This document shows positions 17,154-25,512 of a DNA stretch of 64,000 bases, in pieces. The stretch spans positions 3,418,603-3,482,602 of the forward strand of contig NZ_CP079105.1 of the NCBI RefSeq assembly GCF_019285775.1. The letters run 5' to 3'. The notes beneath the pieces were generated by a model, which made no database searches, had not been told where the DNA came from, and saw only the letters and a program-made list of their open reading frames with translations. A program made the position numbers and the translations under genes. The stretch is from Skermania piniformis. GTDB lineage: Bacteria; Actinomycetota; Actinomycetes; Mycobacteriales; Mycobacteriaceae. The first letter of the stretch is position 1, and every line of letters starts with the position of its first letter.

Positions 17154-18121
17154 CAGGGCACCTGCTCGGTCAATTGCAGAAACACCTCGTCCAGCGACGG
17201 CTGGCGCAGGCCGACGTCGACGACGTCGATCCGCGCCTCCCGGAGCAGCGCGATCACCTCGGCGACGGTGGACATCCCGGCCTCGGACCGGAACACCAGT
17301 CGCGGGTGCGCAGCCGGACCGGCGGCCGGCGTCTCGACCGACTCGAACCGGCCGAGCACGGTGGCGACCCGGTCCAGGTCGCCCGGATCGACCAGGGTCA
17401 CCTCGCAGACCGCCGCGCCCGCGTGCCGCTTCAGCTCGGCCGGCGTCCCGGTCGCCACCACAGCACCCCGGTCGAGCAGCACGATCCGGTCGGCCAGCAG
17501 GTCGGCCTCCGCCAGATACTGCGTCGTCAGCAGGACGGTGATGCCTTCGGCGCGCAGGCCCGCGACGATCTCCCAGACCGCCGCACGGCTGCGCGGGTCG
17601 AGTCCGGTGGTCGGCTCGTCGAGAAAGAGCACCGCCGGTCGGGTCACCAGCGCGCCGGCGATGTCGACCCGGCGCTGCATGCCGCCGGACAACGTGGCGA
17701 CCCGGCGGTCGCGGACCGCGCCCAGGTCGAACTGCTCGACCAGTTCGTCGATCCGGGCGCGCAGTCGCTCCCCGCGCAAACCGGTGAGGTTGCCGAACAT
17801 CGCGAGGTTCTCCGCCGCCGTGAGCCCGCCGTCGAGGGCAGCGCTCTGCCCGGTGAGCGAGATCAGTTCCCGGACCCGCGCGGCGTCGGCGACCACGTCG
17901 TGGCCGCAGATCCGTGCGCTGCCCGCGGTCGGTCGCTGCAGCGTGGCGAGCAACGTGACCGTCGTCGTCTTGCCACTGCCGTTGGGACCGAGCAAGCCGA
18001 GCACGGTGCCGGGCGCCGCCTCGAACGAGATCCCGTGCAGGGCGGTGACCTCGCCGTAGGTTTTCGCCAACCCGGCGACCTCGATGGCCGGTACGGACAC
18101 CGCGGGCTCCTTTCCGATCAC
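17153..18121 (-). CDS. DrrA-type ABC exporter ATPase
   Basis: A 322-residue ATP-binding protein. Walker A GPNGSGKT is at 45-52, the ABC signature LSGGMQRRVDIAG near 145, Walker B LFLDEPTTGLDP near 168, and a DrrA-type C-terminal extension ends SLDEVFLQLT. It powers the two ABC-2 permeases that follow. GTG 18121 overlaps the stop of the AMP ligase (18118), so the gene is translationally coupled; a GTG nine codons later is a possible alternative start. Confidence 0.88.
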   Translation of the reverse strand: MIGKEPAVSVPAIEVAGLAKTYGEVTALHGISFEAAPGTVLGLLGPNGSGKTTTVTLLATLQRPTAGSARICGHDVVADAARVRELISLTGQSAALDGGLTAAENLAMFGNLTGLRGERLRARIDELVEQFDLGAVRDRRVATLSGGMQRRVDIAGALVTRPAVLFLDEPTTGLDPRSRAAVWEIVAGLRAEGITVLLTTQYLAEADLLADRIVLLDRGAVVATGTPAELKRHAGAAVCEVTLVDPGDLDRVATVLGRFESVETPAAGPAAHPRLVFRSEAGMSTVAEVIALLREARIDVVDVGLRQPSLDEVFLQLTEQVP

Positions 18122-19761
18122 GACGCCGGCCCGCCGGCCCGCAACGCCTTCTTGTCGATCTTGCCCAGCGGGGTGAGCGGCATGGTCTCGATCACCCGCA
18201 CCGTGTCCGGCGCCTTGCCGGCCGCGAGTCCGGCGCGGCCCAGGAAGGCGGCCAGTTCCCGGCGGGTCGGCACCGTCTCGCCCCGAACTACCAGATAGAC
18301 GACACTGCGTTCACCGAGCCGCGGGTCGGGTTCGCCGACCATCGCGACCGACTCGATCGCCGGGTGCGCCGCCAACGCGCCCTCCACCTCCGCCGGGGCG
18401 ATCTTCTCCCCGGCCCGGTTGATCTGGTCCTTGATCCGGCCGACCACGATCAGGTGCCCGCTCGCCAACCGCCGCACCTGATCCCCGGTCCGGTAGAAAC
18501 CGTCGGCGGTGAACGCGGTCTTGTTGTGTTCCGCCGCGGCGTAATAGCCCCGCGGGGTATAGGCCCCCCGCACGGTGAGCTCGCCGACCTCGCCGGTCCC
18601 GACCTCGGTGCCGTGCTCGTCGACCACGCGGATCTCGTCGGCCGCCGACACCGGCGCTCCCTGGGTCGTGCACACCGTCTCGACATCGTCGTCGAGGTAG
18701 GTCGCGCAGAACAAGCCCTCGGACATGCCGAGAATCTGCTGCAGGGTCACGTCGAGTTCGGTGACGATCCGCCGGGCCATCGGGTCGGCCAGTCGGGCCG
18801 ACCCGATCTCGAGCACCTCGAGCGACGAGATGTCGGCGGTCCCGCGGGCGTACTCGTCCAGCCAGGCCGGCACCAGTTGCGGATTGATCGCGGTATAGGT
18901 CACTCGTTCCCGCTCGATCAGCGCGAAACATTGCGCCGGGTCCGGACTCTCGGCCAGCACCACCCGGCCGCCGACGGCCAGCGTGCCCAGGATGCCCGGA
19001 CAGTTCCAGGTGAAGTTGAACGCGATCGGCAACACCGCCAGGTACACCGTCTGCGCGGTCAGCCCGCAGCGCGCACCGGCCGCCCGCGAGTTGTAGAAGT
19101 AGTCGTCGTGCGTGCGCGGGATCAGTTTCGGCGTACCGGTGGTCCCGCCGGACAACAGCAGCAGGGCCAGATCGCTCGCGGCACCCGCGTGCAGCGGCGC
19201 CGCCGGCTCGGGGGCGTCGGCCACCGACCGGTAGGTCACGAACCGGTCGTCGGCGGCGTACTCGCCGAGCTCGCCGACCACGATGATGTGCCGAACGGAC
19301 CCGACCAGATCGGCTACCTGCCGAGCCAGCCCGCGATGGTCGAAGCGCTGGTGCACGTCGGTGGTGACATAGGCGACCGCCGACGTCGTCGCGGCCAACT
19401 GGGACAGCTCGCGGTGCCGGTGTCCCGGCTGGGCGTGCACCGGCACCGCGCCCAGGTGCTGCAGCCCGAACCAGGTGACGACGAACTCGATCCGGTTCGG
19501 CAGTTGCAGCAGCACGACATCGCCCGCGCCGATCCCCAGCTCACGCAGCCCGACGGCGACGCGTCGGGACCGGGTGAGCAACTCGCCGTAGGTGATTCGC
19601 TCGGCATCCGCGATCGGTCCGCCGCCGATCAGCGCAACGTCGTCGCGATGGCGGTCGGCGAGGTCGGCCAGGATCCGGTCGAAGGTCCGGCCCTGCCAGT
19701 ACCCGGCGGCGCGATAGCGCTGCTGGAACTCGACCGGCCAGCCGGGAACGCGCTCGGTCAT
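18118..19761 (-). CDS. Aryl acid-AMP ligase (salicylate/2,3-DHB, MbtA/DhbE/YbtE family)
   Basis: A 547-residue stand-alone aryl-acid adenylating enzyme. It has LSGGTTGTPKLIPRTHDDY near 188, the family hallmark LQQILGMSEGLFCATYLDD near 335, FYRTGDQVR near 418, and the catalytic Lys in LTPLGKIDKK near the end. Positions reported to separate salicylate from DHB enzymes point to salicylate: Cys where DhbE has Ser240 (FNFTWNCPG), and FC where DHB enzymes read VN after EGL. It would load the aryl carrier domain of the adjacent synthetase. ATG 19761 overlaps the synthetase stop. No salicylate synthase is in the window. Confidence 0.88.
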   Translation of the reverse strand: MTERVPGWPVEFQQRYRAAGYWQGRTFDRILADLADRHRDDVALIGGGPIADAERITYGELLTRSRRVAVGLRELGIGAGDVVLLQLPNRIEFVVTWFGLQHLGAVPVHAQPGHRHRELSQLAATTSAVAYVTTDVHQRFDHRGLARQVADLVGSVRHIIVVGELGEYAADDRFVTYRSVADAPEPAAPLHAGAASDLALLLLSGGTTGTPKLIPRTHDDYFYNSRAAGARCGLTAQTVYLAVLPIAFNFTWNCPGILGTLAVGGRVVLAESPDPAQCFALIERERVTYTAINPQLVPAWLDEYARGTADISSLEVLEIGSARLADPMARRIVTELDVTLQQILGMSEGLFCATYLDDDVETVCTTQGAPVSAADEIRVVDEHGTEVGTGEVGELTVRGAYTPRGYYAAAEHNKTAFTADGFYRTGDQVRRLASGHLIVVGRIKDQINRAGEKIAPAEVEGALAAHPAIESVAMVGEPDPRLGERSVVYLVVRGETVPTRRELAAFLGRAGLAAGKAPDTVRVIETMPLTPLGKIDKKALRAGGPAS

Positions 19762-22700
19762 CGGCTGGTTCCTTCCGGGATGGGGCTGTCGGACCCGGCC
19801 GGGTCCAGCGCTTCGGCCACCTCGTCGTCGGACATGGTGGCGACGTCGACGCAGATCGCCGCGACCGCAGCCAGTCGCTCCGGGTCGCTGCTGCGCGCCA
19901 GCATGCGCTGCGCGACCGCGCCGACGGTCCGGCCGAGCAACAGATCACTCACTGCCACCTCGTCGGTATCGAGCCAGGTCATGATCCGGGCGATCGCGGC
20001 GGTGGCCCGCACCGAGTCGCCGCCGAGCGCGAAGAAGTCGTCCGCCCGACCGAGCTGCGACACTCCCAGGAACTGGCCGAGCACCAGCGCGAGCGCGGTC
20101 TCCAGGTCGGTGCGCGGCGGGGCGTAATCGCGTTCGCCGGCCACCGCGACCAACATCGCGGACAACGCCCGGTGGTCGACTTTTCCGTTGCCGGTCAACG
20201 GAATCGAGTCCAGCACGGTGATTCGGTCCGGAATCATGTACGCCGGTAACCGGTCGGCGAGCCGACTGCGCAACTGCGTGCCGAGCGCGGCCGGGTCGGC
20301 GTCGGGATCAACGGCGGTCACGGCCGCGAGCAGCGCGGCGGACCCGGTGCACCGATCGACCTCGACCACCGCTCGGCCGACCTCGGGCTCCGCCGACAGC
20401 ACCGCCGCCACCTCCCCCGGTTCGATCCGATAGCCGCGCAGCTTGATCTGGTCGTCGACGCGTCCGACGACGTCGATCAATCCGTCGTCGCGCCAACTCA
20501 CCAGGTCACCGGTGCAGTACCACCGAACGCCCTGCTCCTCGACGAACCGTTCGGCGGTACGTTCCGGATCACCGACATAGCCGTCGGCGATACCCACCCC
20601 GGACACCCACAATTCGCCGACCACCCAGTCCGGACAGTCGTGCCCGGTCGGCGACACCACCCGGCACGCCAGGTTCGCCAGCGGGCGACCGAACGGGATC
20701 ACCGACCAGTCGGCCGGAATCTCCCGCGGCACGATCGCCACCGTGTGATGGATCGCGGTCTCGGTCGCCCCACCCATCCCGGCGAAGACCGCGGTCGGTG
20801 CGGCAGCGAACAGCCGCAGCGCCAGCTCCCGGCCGGCCTTGTCGCCCGCCACCACCACGGTGCGCACCCCGTGCAACGCCGCTGAATCTCCGACCGCATC
20901 CAGAATCATGCCGAGAATTCCAGGCACGCAGTACAACTGGGTGACCCCCAGTCGTTCGATCAGGCCGGCGAGCAGCCGACCGTCCCGTCGGGCGGTGTCG
21001 TCGATCGCCACCACCGAACCGCCGACGGCGAGCGGAGCGAAGATGTCCTGGATCGAGACGTCGAACTCCAGCGCCGACAGCACGATCGACCGATCGGCCG
21101 GGCGCACCTCGTAGAGCTCCTGGCACCGCTCGAGCGTGTTCATCACCGCCCGATGCGGTACCTGCACCCCTTTGGGGGTGCCGGTCGATCCCGAGGTGAA
21201 CAGGATGTAGGCAGGTGTGTCGGCCGCCCCGAACCGGGGCTCGACCGGCTCGATCCCCGCCAGGTCGAGCGCATCCAGCGCGACGGCCGGCAGGTGTTGC
21301 GCGGCTGCGGTATCGGCATCGTCCACGATGGCCAGCCGGGTGCCGGCCGCATCCTGGATCAGCCGGCGGCGCTCCGCCGGTTGATCGACACCGATCGGCA
21401 GATAGGTCCCGCCGGCCGCCAGGACGGCCAGCACCGCGATGATCTGCCACGGGCCGCGCGGCAGCTGGATCGATACGACATCCCCGGCGTCGACGCCGGC
21501 CGCGCGCAGTCGGGCAGCCAGGCGGAGTGCTCGATCGGCCAGTTCGCGGTACCTCAGCTGATGGTCGGTGCCGCCCGCGGACCAGAGCAGCGCCACCGCG
21601 TCCGGCCGCACCGCAGCCTGATCGAAGAACGGTTCATGCAGCGCACGGCCGGATTCCGGGGCGGATAACGCATTCAGCGCGGCGCGTCGGGCGGCCTGGT
21701 CGGCGGGCAGTCGCAGATCGAACGGCACCGACCAATCCGACTCCGGCGCCAGCAGTCGATCCAGCTCGGCGCTGTACCGGGCGAACATCGCATCGATCAC
21801 GCCGGGCCGGAACGCGTCTTCGCGCACGTCCCAGTTGGTGAGCAGACCGCCGCGCAGCTCCACCACCTGGGCATCGAGGACGACCTGCGGACCCTGGGAG
21901 ATGATCCAGACCGGGTCCCCGAACTCGGCCAGCACCGAGTCGGCGAACAACTCGCCGAGGTCCATCCCGCTGGTGTAGACGACCGGGGCGAGCACCGCCG
22001 CACCCCGGTGCCGCCCGAGGTCCCGAATCACCTCCAGCCCCGGATAGGCCGAGTGCGCGGCGGCACGGTGCAGCTCGGCTTGCACGGCGCGCACCGTGTC
22101 GACGAACGGGCGGTCTCGATTGGCGTCCACCGCAACCATGATCGAACTCGTGAAATCTCCGGCCAGCAGACGCACGTCGTCGTGCAGCGGCTCCCGGTCG
22201 AACAACGGCAGGTTCAGCAGCATCCGCTGCTCGCCCGACCAGCGACCGACCACCTCGGCGAATACCGTGGCCAGCACCACCGCCGGGGTGACCCCGGCAG
22301 CTCGGGAGCGGGCCAGCAACCGCCGCTTCGCGGCCGGACCCACGTGGTACTCCCGGCGGGTGCTGCGGTGCGGATCGGCGCGAGCACTCTCCGGGATCAG
22401 CGGCAGCGCCGGCGGATCGGGCAACTCGTCGAGCATTCCGGCCCACCACTGTTCGGCGACGGCCCGAGCCCGGGCGCGGGATGCCGCGTGCTCGCTCAGG
22501 TACTGCCGGTAGCTGTAGCCGATCGGGGCGAGCGACGCCCCGTCGCCGGCATAACCGGCGGCAAGATCACGCAACAGGGTGCGGTAACTCATCGCGTCGG
22601 CGGCGAGCATGTCCACGTCGACGTGCACTCTGGTGCGCCCCGCGGGAAGCAGCGTGAGGTCGACGACGAACACCTGCCCGCGCGCGACGTCGAGCAACTG

Positions 22701-23318
22701 GTGCGAGTTGCGTTGCCGGATGGCTTTCAGCTCGGCCGCGACCGTATCCGGGTCGGCAGCGCGCAGATCGCACAGCCGGAAGTTGGGCAGCTCGGTCCGG
22801 TCGAGAATGCGTTGCCGCCCGTTGTCGTCGAACCGAACCCGGAGCATCTCGTGCCGTCCGACCAGCTCGGCGACGGCAGCCGCCAATCGGTCGGGATCCA
22901 CGCTCGCCCCGTCGAACTCCGCGTACAGGTGCGCCGCGACCCCGCCGAGCGCCTGGGAGTCCATCCGCCCGACCCAGTAGGCGTGCTGCATGGTGGCCAG
23001 CCCGAAGGTTGCGTCGTCGGACCGGCGGCCGGCCGGGACATCCGCGGTGGCCGCGGCAACCCGTTGTGCCGTGCGCTCGGCCACCAGCCGACACCAGGCA
23101 CGCAAGGTCGGCTCCAGCGCCAGGTCGGCGAAATTCAGCTCGACGCCGCGCCGCCGCCATTGCGCCGCAAGGTCGATCATCAGCAGGGAATGCACGCCGA
23201 ACTCGATGAGATCGGTGTCCCGGTCCAGATCGGACAGGTCCTCCGCCATCAGCTCCCCCAGCGCGCCGCGGATTCGCCGCTCGATCTCCTGGTCTTCGAT
23301 ACCCACCGACGTGCTCAT
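19758..23318 (-). CDS. MbtB-like NRPS (ArCP-Cy-A-PCP), phenyl-oxazoline/thiazoline synthase
   Basis: A 1186-residue synthetase. Order: aryl carrier domain (Ser44 in FGVHSLLM), heterocyclization domain (DMLAADAMS, Asp236, Asp241 and Ser244, fitting DxxxxDxxS; also LNLPLFDREPLHDDV), adenylation domain (ILFTSGSTGTPKG near 700, GGATETAI, DDQIKLRGYRIEPGEVAAVL) and a PCP (Ser1102 in LGGDSVRA). There is no thioesterase. This layout couples salicylate to Ser, Thr or Cys and cyclises it, as in mycobactin, nocobactin and yersiniabactin starts. The adenylation pocket begins DV..Q, which I cannot assign. ATG 23318 is chosen for its ribosome site (AAAAGG) and because the ArCP begins right after it. It is under the 23399 iron box. 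Confidence 0.9.
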   Translation of the reverse strand: MSTSVGIEDQEIERRIRGALGELMAEDLSDLDRDTDLIEFGVHSLLMIDLAAQWRRRGVELNFADLALEPTLRAWCRLVAERTAQRVAAATADVPAGRRSDDATFGLATMQHAYWVGRMDSQALGGVAAHLYAEFDGASVDPDRLAAAVAELVGRHEMLRVRFDDNGRQRILDRTELPNFRLCDLRAADPDTVAAELKAIRQRNSHQLLDVARGQVFVVDLTLLPAGRTRVHVDVDMLAADAMSYRTLLRDLAAGYAGDGASLAPIGYSYRQYLSEHAASRARARAVAEQWWAGMLDELPDPPALPLIPESARADPHRSTRREYHVGPAAKRRLLARSRAAGVTPAVVLATVFAEVVGRWSGEQRMLLNLPLFDREPLHDDVRLLAGDFTSSIMVAVDANRDRPFVDTVRAVQAELHRAAAHSAYPGLEVIRDLGRHRGAAVLAPVVYTSGMDLGELFADSVLAEFGDPVWIISQGPQVVLDAQVVELRGGLLTNWDVREDAFRPGVIDAMFARYSAELDRLLAPESDWSVPFDLRLPADQAARRAALNALSAPESGRALHEPFFDQAAVRPDAVALLWSAGGTDHQLRYRELADRALRLAARLRAAGVDAGDVVSIQLPRGPWQIIAVLAVLAAGGTYLPIGVDQPAERRRLIQDAAGTRLAIVDDADTAAAQHLPAVALDALDLAGIEPVEPRFGAADTPAYILFTSGSTGTPKGVQVPHRAVMNTLERCQELYEVRPADRSIVLSALEFDVSIQDIFAPLAVGGSVVAIDDTARRDGRLLAGLIERLGVTQLYCVPGILGMILDAVGDSAALHGVRTVVVAGDKAGRELALRLFAAAPTAVFAGMGGATETAIHHTVAIVPREIPADWSVIPFGRPLANLACRVVSPTGHDCPDWVVGELWVSGVGIADGYVGDPERTAERFVEEQGVRWYCTGDLVSWRDDGLIDVVGRVDDQIKLRGYRIEPGEVAAVLSAEPEVGRAVVEVDRCTGSAALLAAVTAVDPDADPAALGTQLRSRLADRLPAYMIPDRITVLDSIPLTGNGKVDHRALSAMLVAVAGERDYAPPRTDLETALALVLGQFLGVSQLGRADDFFALGGDSVRATAAIARIMTWLDTDEVAVSDLLLGRTVGAVAQRMLARSSDPERLAAVAAICVDVATMSDDEVAEALDPAGSDSPIPEGTSR

Positions 23319-23398
23319 GAGCGCCTTTTCGTTGATGATCGCGTACCCGCCCGACACAAGCCCCGACCCAAGGCACAGTCACCCGGTAGGCCTGTTAG

Positions 23399-23417
23399 CA
23401 AGCTTAGCCTATACTAA
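23399..23417. promoter_or_regulatory. Iron box (IdeR/DmdR-type), between the divergent NRPS and adenylation operons
   Basis: CAAGCTTAGCCTATACTAA matches the 19-bp mycobacterial iron-box consensus (TWAGGTWAGSCTWACCTWA) at about 14 positions, with the core TTAGCCTATACTAA best conserved. It lies 81 bp from the NRPS start and 102 bp from the TTG of the adenylation gene, so one site could control both. It is the weakest of the accepted boxes. Confidence 0.6.
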
Positions 23418-23503
23418 TTTCTTGATACACTCGACAGGTGCTCGGACGTACGCACAACGCGGCGCGTCCCCACTCCGGCAGAACTTCGAACTGGCTCGTG
23501 CGC

Positions 23504-23510
23504 AGGAGGA
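23504..23510 (+). promoter_or_regulatory. Strong ribosome site that decides a TTG start
   Basis: AGGAGGA lies 9 nt before TTG 23520. No ATG or GTG in this frame has a comparable site, so TTG is the probable start of the adenylation gene. Confidence 0.75.
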
Positions 23511-23519
23511 TCCACCCCG

Positions 23520-25106
23520 TTGACCCATTCGCCTACAGTCCACAGCCGATCCGGGGTCGATTCCGTGGCGGGTGGACATCCGACGACCAGCCTGGCCGCG
23601 GCGCTGATCGCGGCGGCCGATCGGTACCCGAGCCGTCTCGCGGTCGCCGACGAGTGCACCGAGCTGAGTTATCACGACCTCGATCGCGCGGTCGGCGAGC
23701 TGACAGAGAAGTTGCAGTCCAATGGAATTCGCGTCGGAACGCGGGTAGCAGTACTGCTGCCGCGAAGCCTGGCCGGAGTGATCGCGATCCACGCCGTGGT
23801 GCGGCTCGGCGCCACGCCGGCGCCGCTCGATCCGGGCGATCCCGACCCGCGACTGGCCGCCGCCTGCGACGGTGCCGAGATCTCACATCTGCTGGTCGGT
23901 GCGGCCGATCGAGACCGGATGACGCCGCTGTTCGGCCCGGCGCTGGAGCTGGCACCGGATATCTTCCTGGCCAACCGAGCTCGGCACGCGGTGGGAGTTG
24001 CGAGCGGGTCGCCGACCACTCGGCCGGGCTACCTTCTGTTCACCTCGGGCAGTACCGGTTTGCCGCGCGGCGTGCTCCTCGGACACGACGCGGTATCCCA
24101 CTTCGCCGGCTGGGCGGCCGGTCGGCTGGGGTTGACTCCGGCCGACCGGATCGCGGCGCAGTCCGCGCTGACCTTCGACCTGAGCACCTTCGATCTGTTC
24201 AGCACCGCGATGGCCGGTGCCGCTCAGCTGCTGGTGCCGGACTGGCTCAAGCCGTTTCCCGGCGACTTCGTCGATTGGCTTGCCGAAAAAAAGATCTCGG
24301 TGATCTACGCGGTGCCCTCCCTGGTGCGCGCAATCTCCGACACCAGCGCCGACAGCGCCCGCCTACCGGCATTGCGCACCATCGCCTATGCCGGCGAGCC
24401 CTACCCCGAACGCGCGCTCGGGGAGCTGCTCGCCACCCTCGACGGTGTTGCCGTGCACAACTTCTACGGCCCGACCGAGACCAACGTCTGCACCGCCGAA
24501 CTGCTCGCGCCCAACCGGCGAGCCGGCACGCCGGTATCGATCGGCACCGCGATCGACGGTGTGTCGGTATGCGTGGTCGACGACGAACTGCAGGCCACGG
24601 CCGGTTCCGGGGAGTTGGTGGTCGCCGGGCCCACCCTGCTCGACGGCTACCTCGCCGCCGGACGACTCGTCGACCCCTGTGTCGGAGTGCGTTTTCCGGA
24701 CGGTATCCGGCGGCGGGCATACCGCACCGGCGACCGCGCGGCGACCGGTCCGGACGGCCGCTTCTATCTGTCCGGCCGGCGGGATGCGCAGATCAAACGC
24801 AACGGTTTCCGGATCGATCTCGCCGGGCTGGAAGCCACCGCCGCATCGGTCGCCGCGGTTCGACACTGCGCAGCGATCGCCGTACCACCGGCCAACCGGG
24901 TATTGCTGTATCTGGAGCCGGAGCCGACCGCCACCCGATCGGCGGACGAACTGATCGCATCGGTGCACGCTGCGGTGGGTTCGATCCACTCCACTCGTCA
25001 TCGCCCCGACCGGGTCGAAGTTGTCGCAGAGCTTCCGCGCAATGTTCGCGGCAAGATCGACTACGCCCAACTCCGTTCCCGCGCCGCTGCGTCCGGCGAG
25101 ACGTAA
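23520..25106 (+). CDS. Stand-alone amino-acid adenylation domain (prolyl-AMP-ligase-like)
   Basis: A 528-residue free A domain. Motifs are LLFTSGSTGLPRGV near 173-186, LTFDLSTFDLF with the amino-group-binding Asp at about 220, AVPSLVRAI and AYAGEPYPE (A4-A5 region), NFYGPTETNVCT near 322, YRTGD near 402 and a C-terminal RNVRGKIDYAQL with the catalytic Lys. Retention of the Asp argues for an amino acid, not a fatty or aryl acid. The phrases VPSL, AGE.YP and YGPTETNVCT resemble L-prolyl-AMP ligases of the PltF/CloN4 type. It starts at TTG 23520. It is followed by a PCP and two acyl-CoA-dehydrogenase-like genes, the layout of PCP-bound amino acid oxidation cassettes. Confidence 0.8.
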   Translation: MTHSPTVHSRSGVDSVAGGHPTTSLAAALIAAADRYPSRLAVADECTELSYHDLDRAVGELTEKLQSNGIRVGTRVAVLLPRSLAGVIAIHAVVRLGATPAPLDPGDPDPRLAAACDGAEISHLLVGAADRDRMTPLFGPALELAPDIFLANRARHAVGVASGSPTTRPGYLLFTSGSTGLPRGVLLGHDAVSHFAGWAAGRLGLTPADRIAAQSALTFDLSTFDLFSTAMAGAAQLLVPDWLKPFPGDFVDWLAEKKISVIYAVPSLVRAISDTSADSARLPALRTIAYAGEPYPERALGELLATLDGVAVHNFYGPTETNVCTAELLAPNRRAGTPVSIGTAIDGVSVCVVDDELQATAGSGELVVAGPTLLDGYLAAGRLVDPCVGVRFPDGIRRRAYRTGDRAATGPDGRFYLSGRRDAQIKRNGFRIDLAGLEATAASVAAVRHCAAIAVPPANRVLLYLEPEPTATRSADELIASVHAAVGSIHSTRHRPDRVEVVAELPRNVRGKIDYAQLRSRAAASGET

Positions 25107-25140
25107 TCCGTTGACCCGCTGTGCGATGAAAGGATCTACC

Positions 25141-25512
25141 GTGACCTCAGCGGCCGAGCAAACACTCAGTCTGACCGAGATCTGCACCCTCGTGGCCGGC
25201 TGTATCAAAGGGACCGGCCCCGATGCCGTCGTCGTGACACCGGACACCGAGCTGCTGCTCACCGGGATACTCGACTCGCTGACCGTGATGAAGATCGTCG
25301 CCGAACTGGAGCGATCCCTCGGTATCGACCTGCCGCCGACCTTCATCGCCGCCAAGAACTTCCGCACCCCGCAGACCCTGCACGCCGCGGTTGTCGATAC
25401 GCAGCACGCCGCGGTTGTCGATACGCAGCACGCCGCGGTTGTCGATACGCAGCACGCCGCGGTTGTCGATACGCGACACGCCGCGGTCACCGCCGCCGAG
25501 CCACCGCGATGA
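25141..25512 (+). CDS. Peptidyl carrier protein with repeat tail (PltL-like)
   Basis: A 123-residue protein whose first 80 residues are a carrier domain with the phosphopantetheine site GILDSLTVMK (Ser46) and downstream helix ERSLGIDLPPTFIAAKNFRTPQTL. The remaining tail is four 8-residue repeats HAAVVDTQ and a partial fifth, followed by AEPPR; it looks like a flexible spacer grown by tandem duplication. GTG 25141 is preferred because AAAGGA lies 6 nt upstream (25129-25134); ATG 25126 in the same frame would add five residues. It overlaps the next gene by four bases. It should carry the amino acid activated by the upstream A domain. Confidence 0.8.
   Translation: MTSAAEQTLSLTEICTLVAGCIKGTGPDAVVVTPDTELLLTGILDSLTVMKIVAELERSLGIDLPPTFIAAKNFRTPQTLHAAVVDTQHAAVVDTQHAAVVDTQHAAVVDTRHAAVTAAEPPR
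25381..25488 (+). repeat. 24-nt tandem repeat, four copies and a partial fifth
   Basis: Units start at 25381, 25405, 25429 and 25453 and encode HAAVVDTQ. The first three are identical; the fourth differs in its last two bases (GA for AG), and a 12-nt partial copy follows. It forms the tail of the carrier protein. Confidence 0.95.

Noticed and set aside
23520-25106. Fatty acyl-AMP ligase for the siderophore side chain
   Set aside because: The amino-group-binding Asp of amino acid A domains is retained and the LPLYHDMGL hallmark is missing; the true FAAL candidate is at 30891-32507.
25381-25488. CRISPR-like array
   Set aside because: The units are directly adjacent with no spacers, lie in frame inside a carrier-protein gene, and no cas gene is present.
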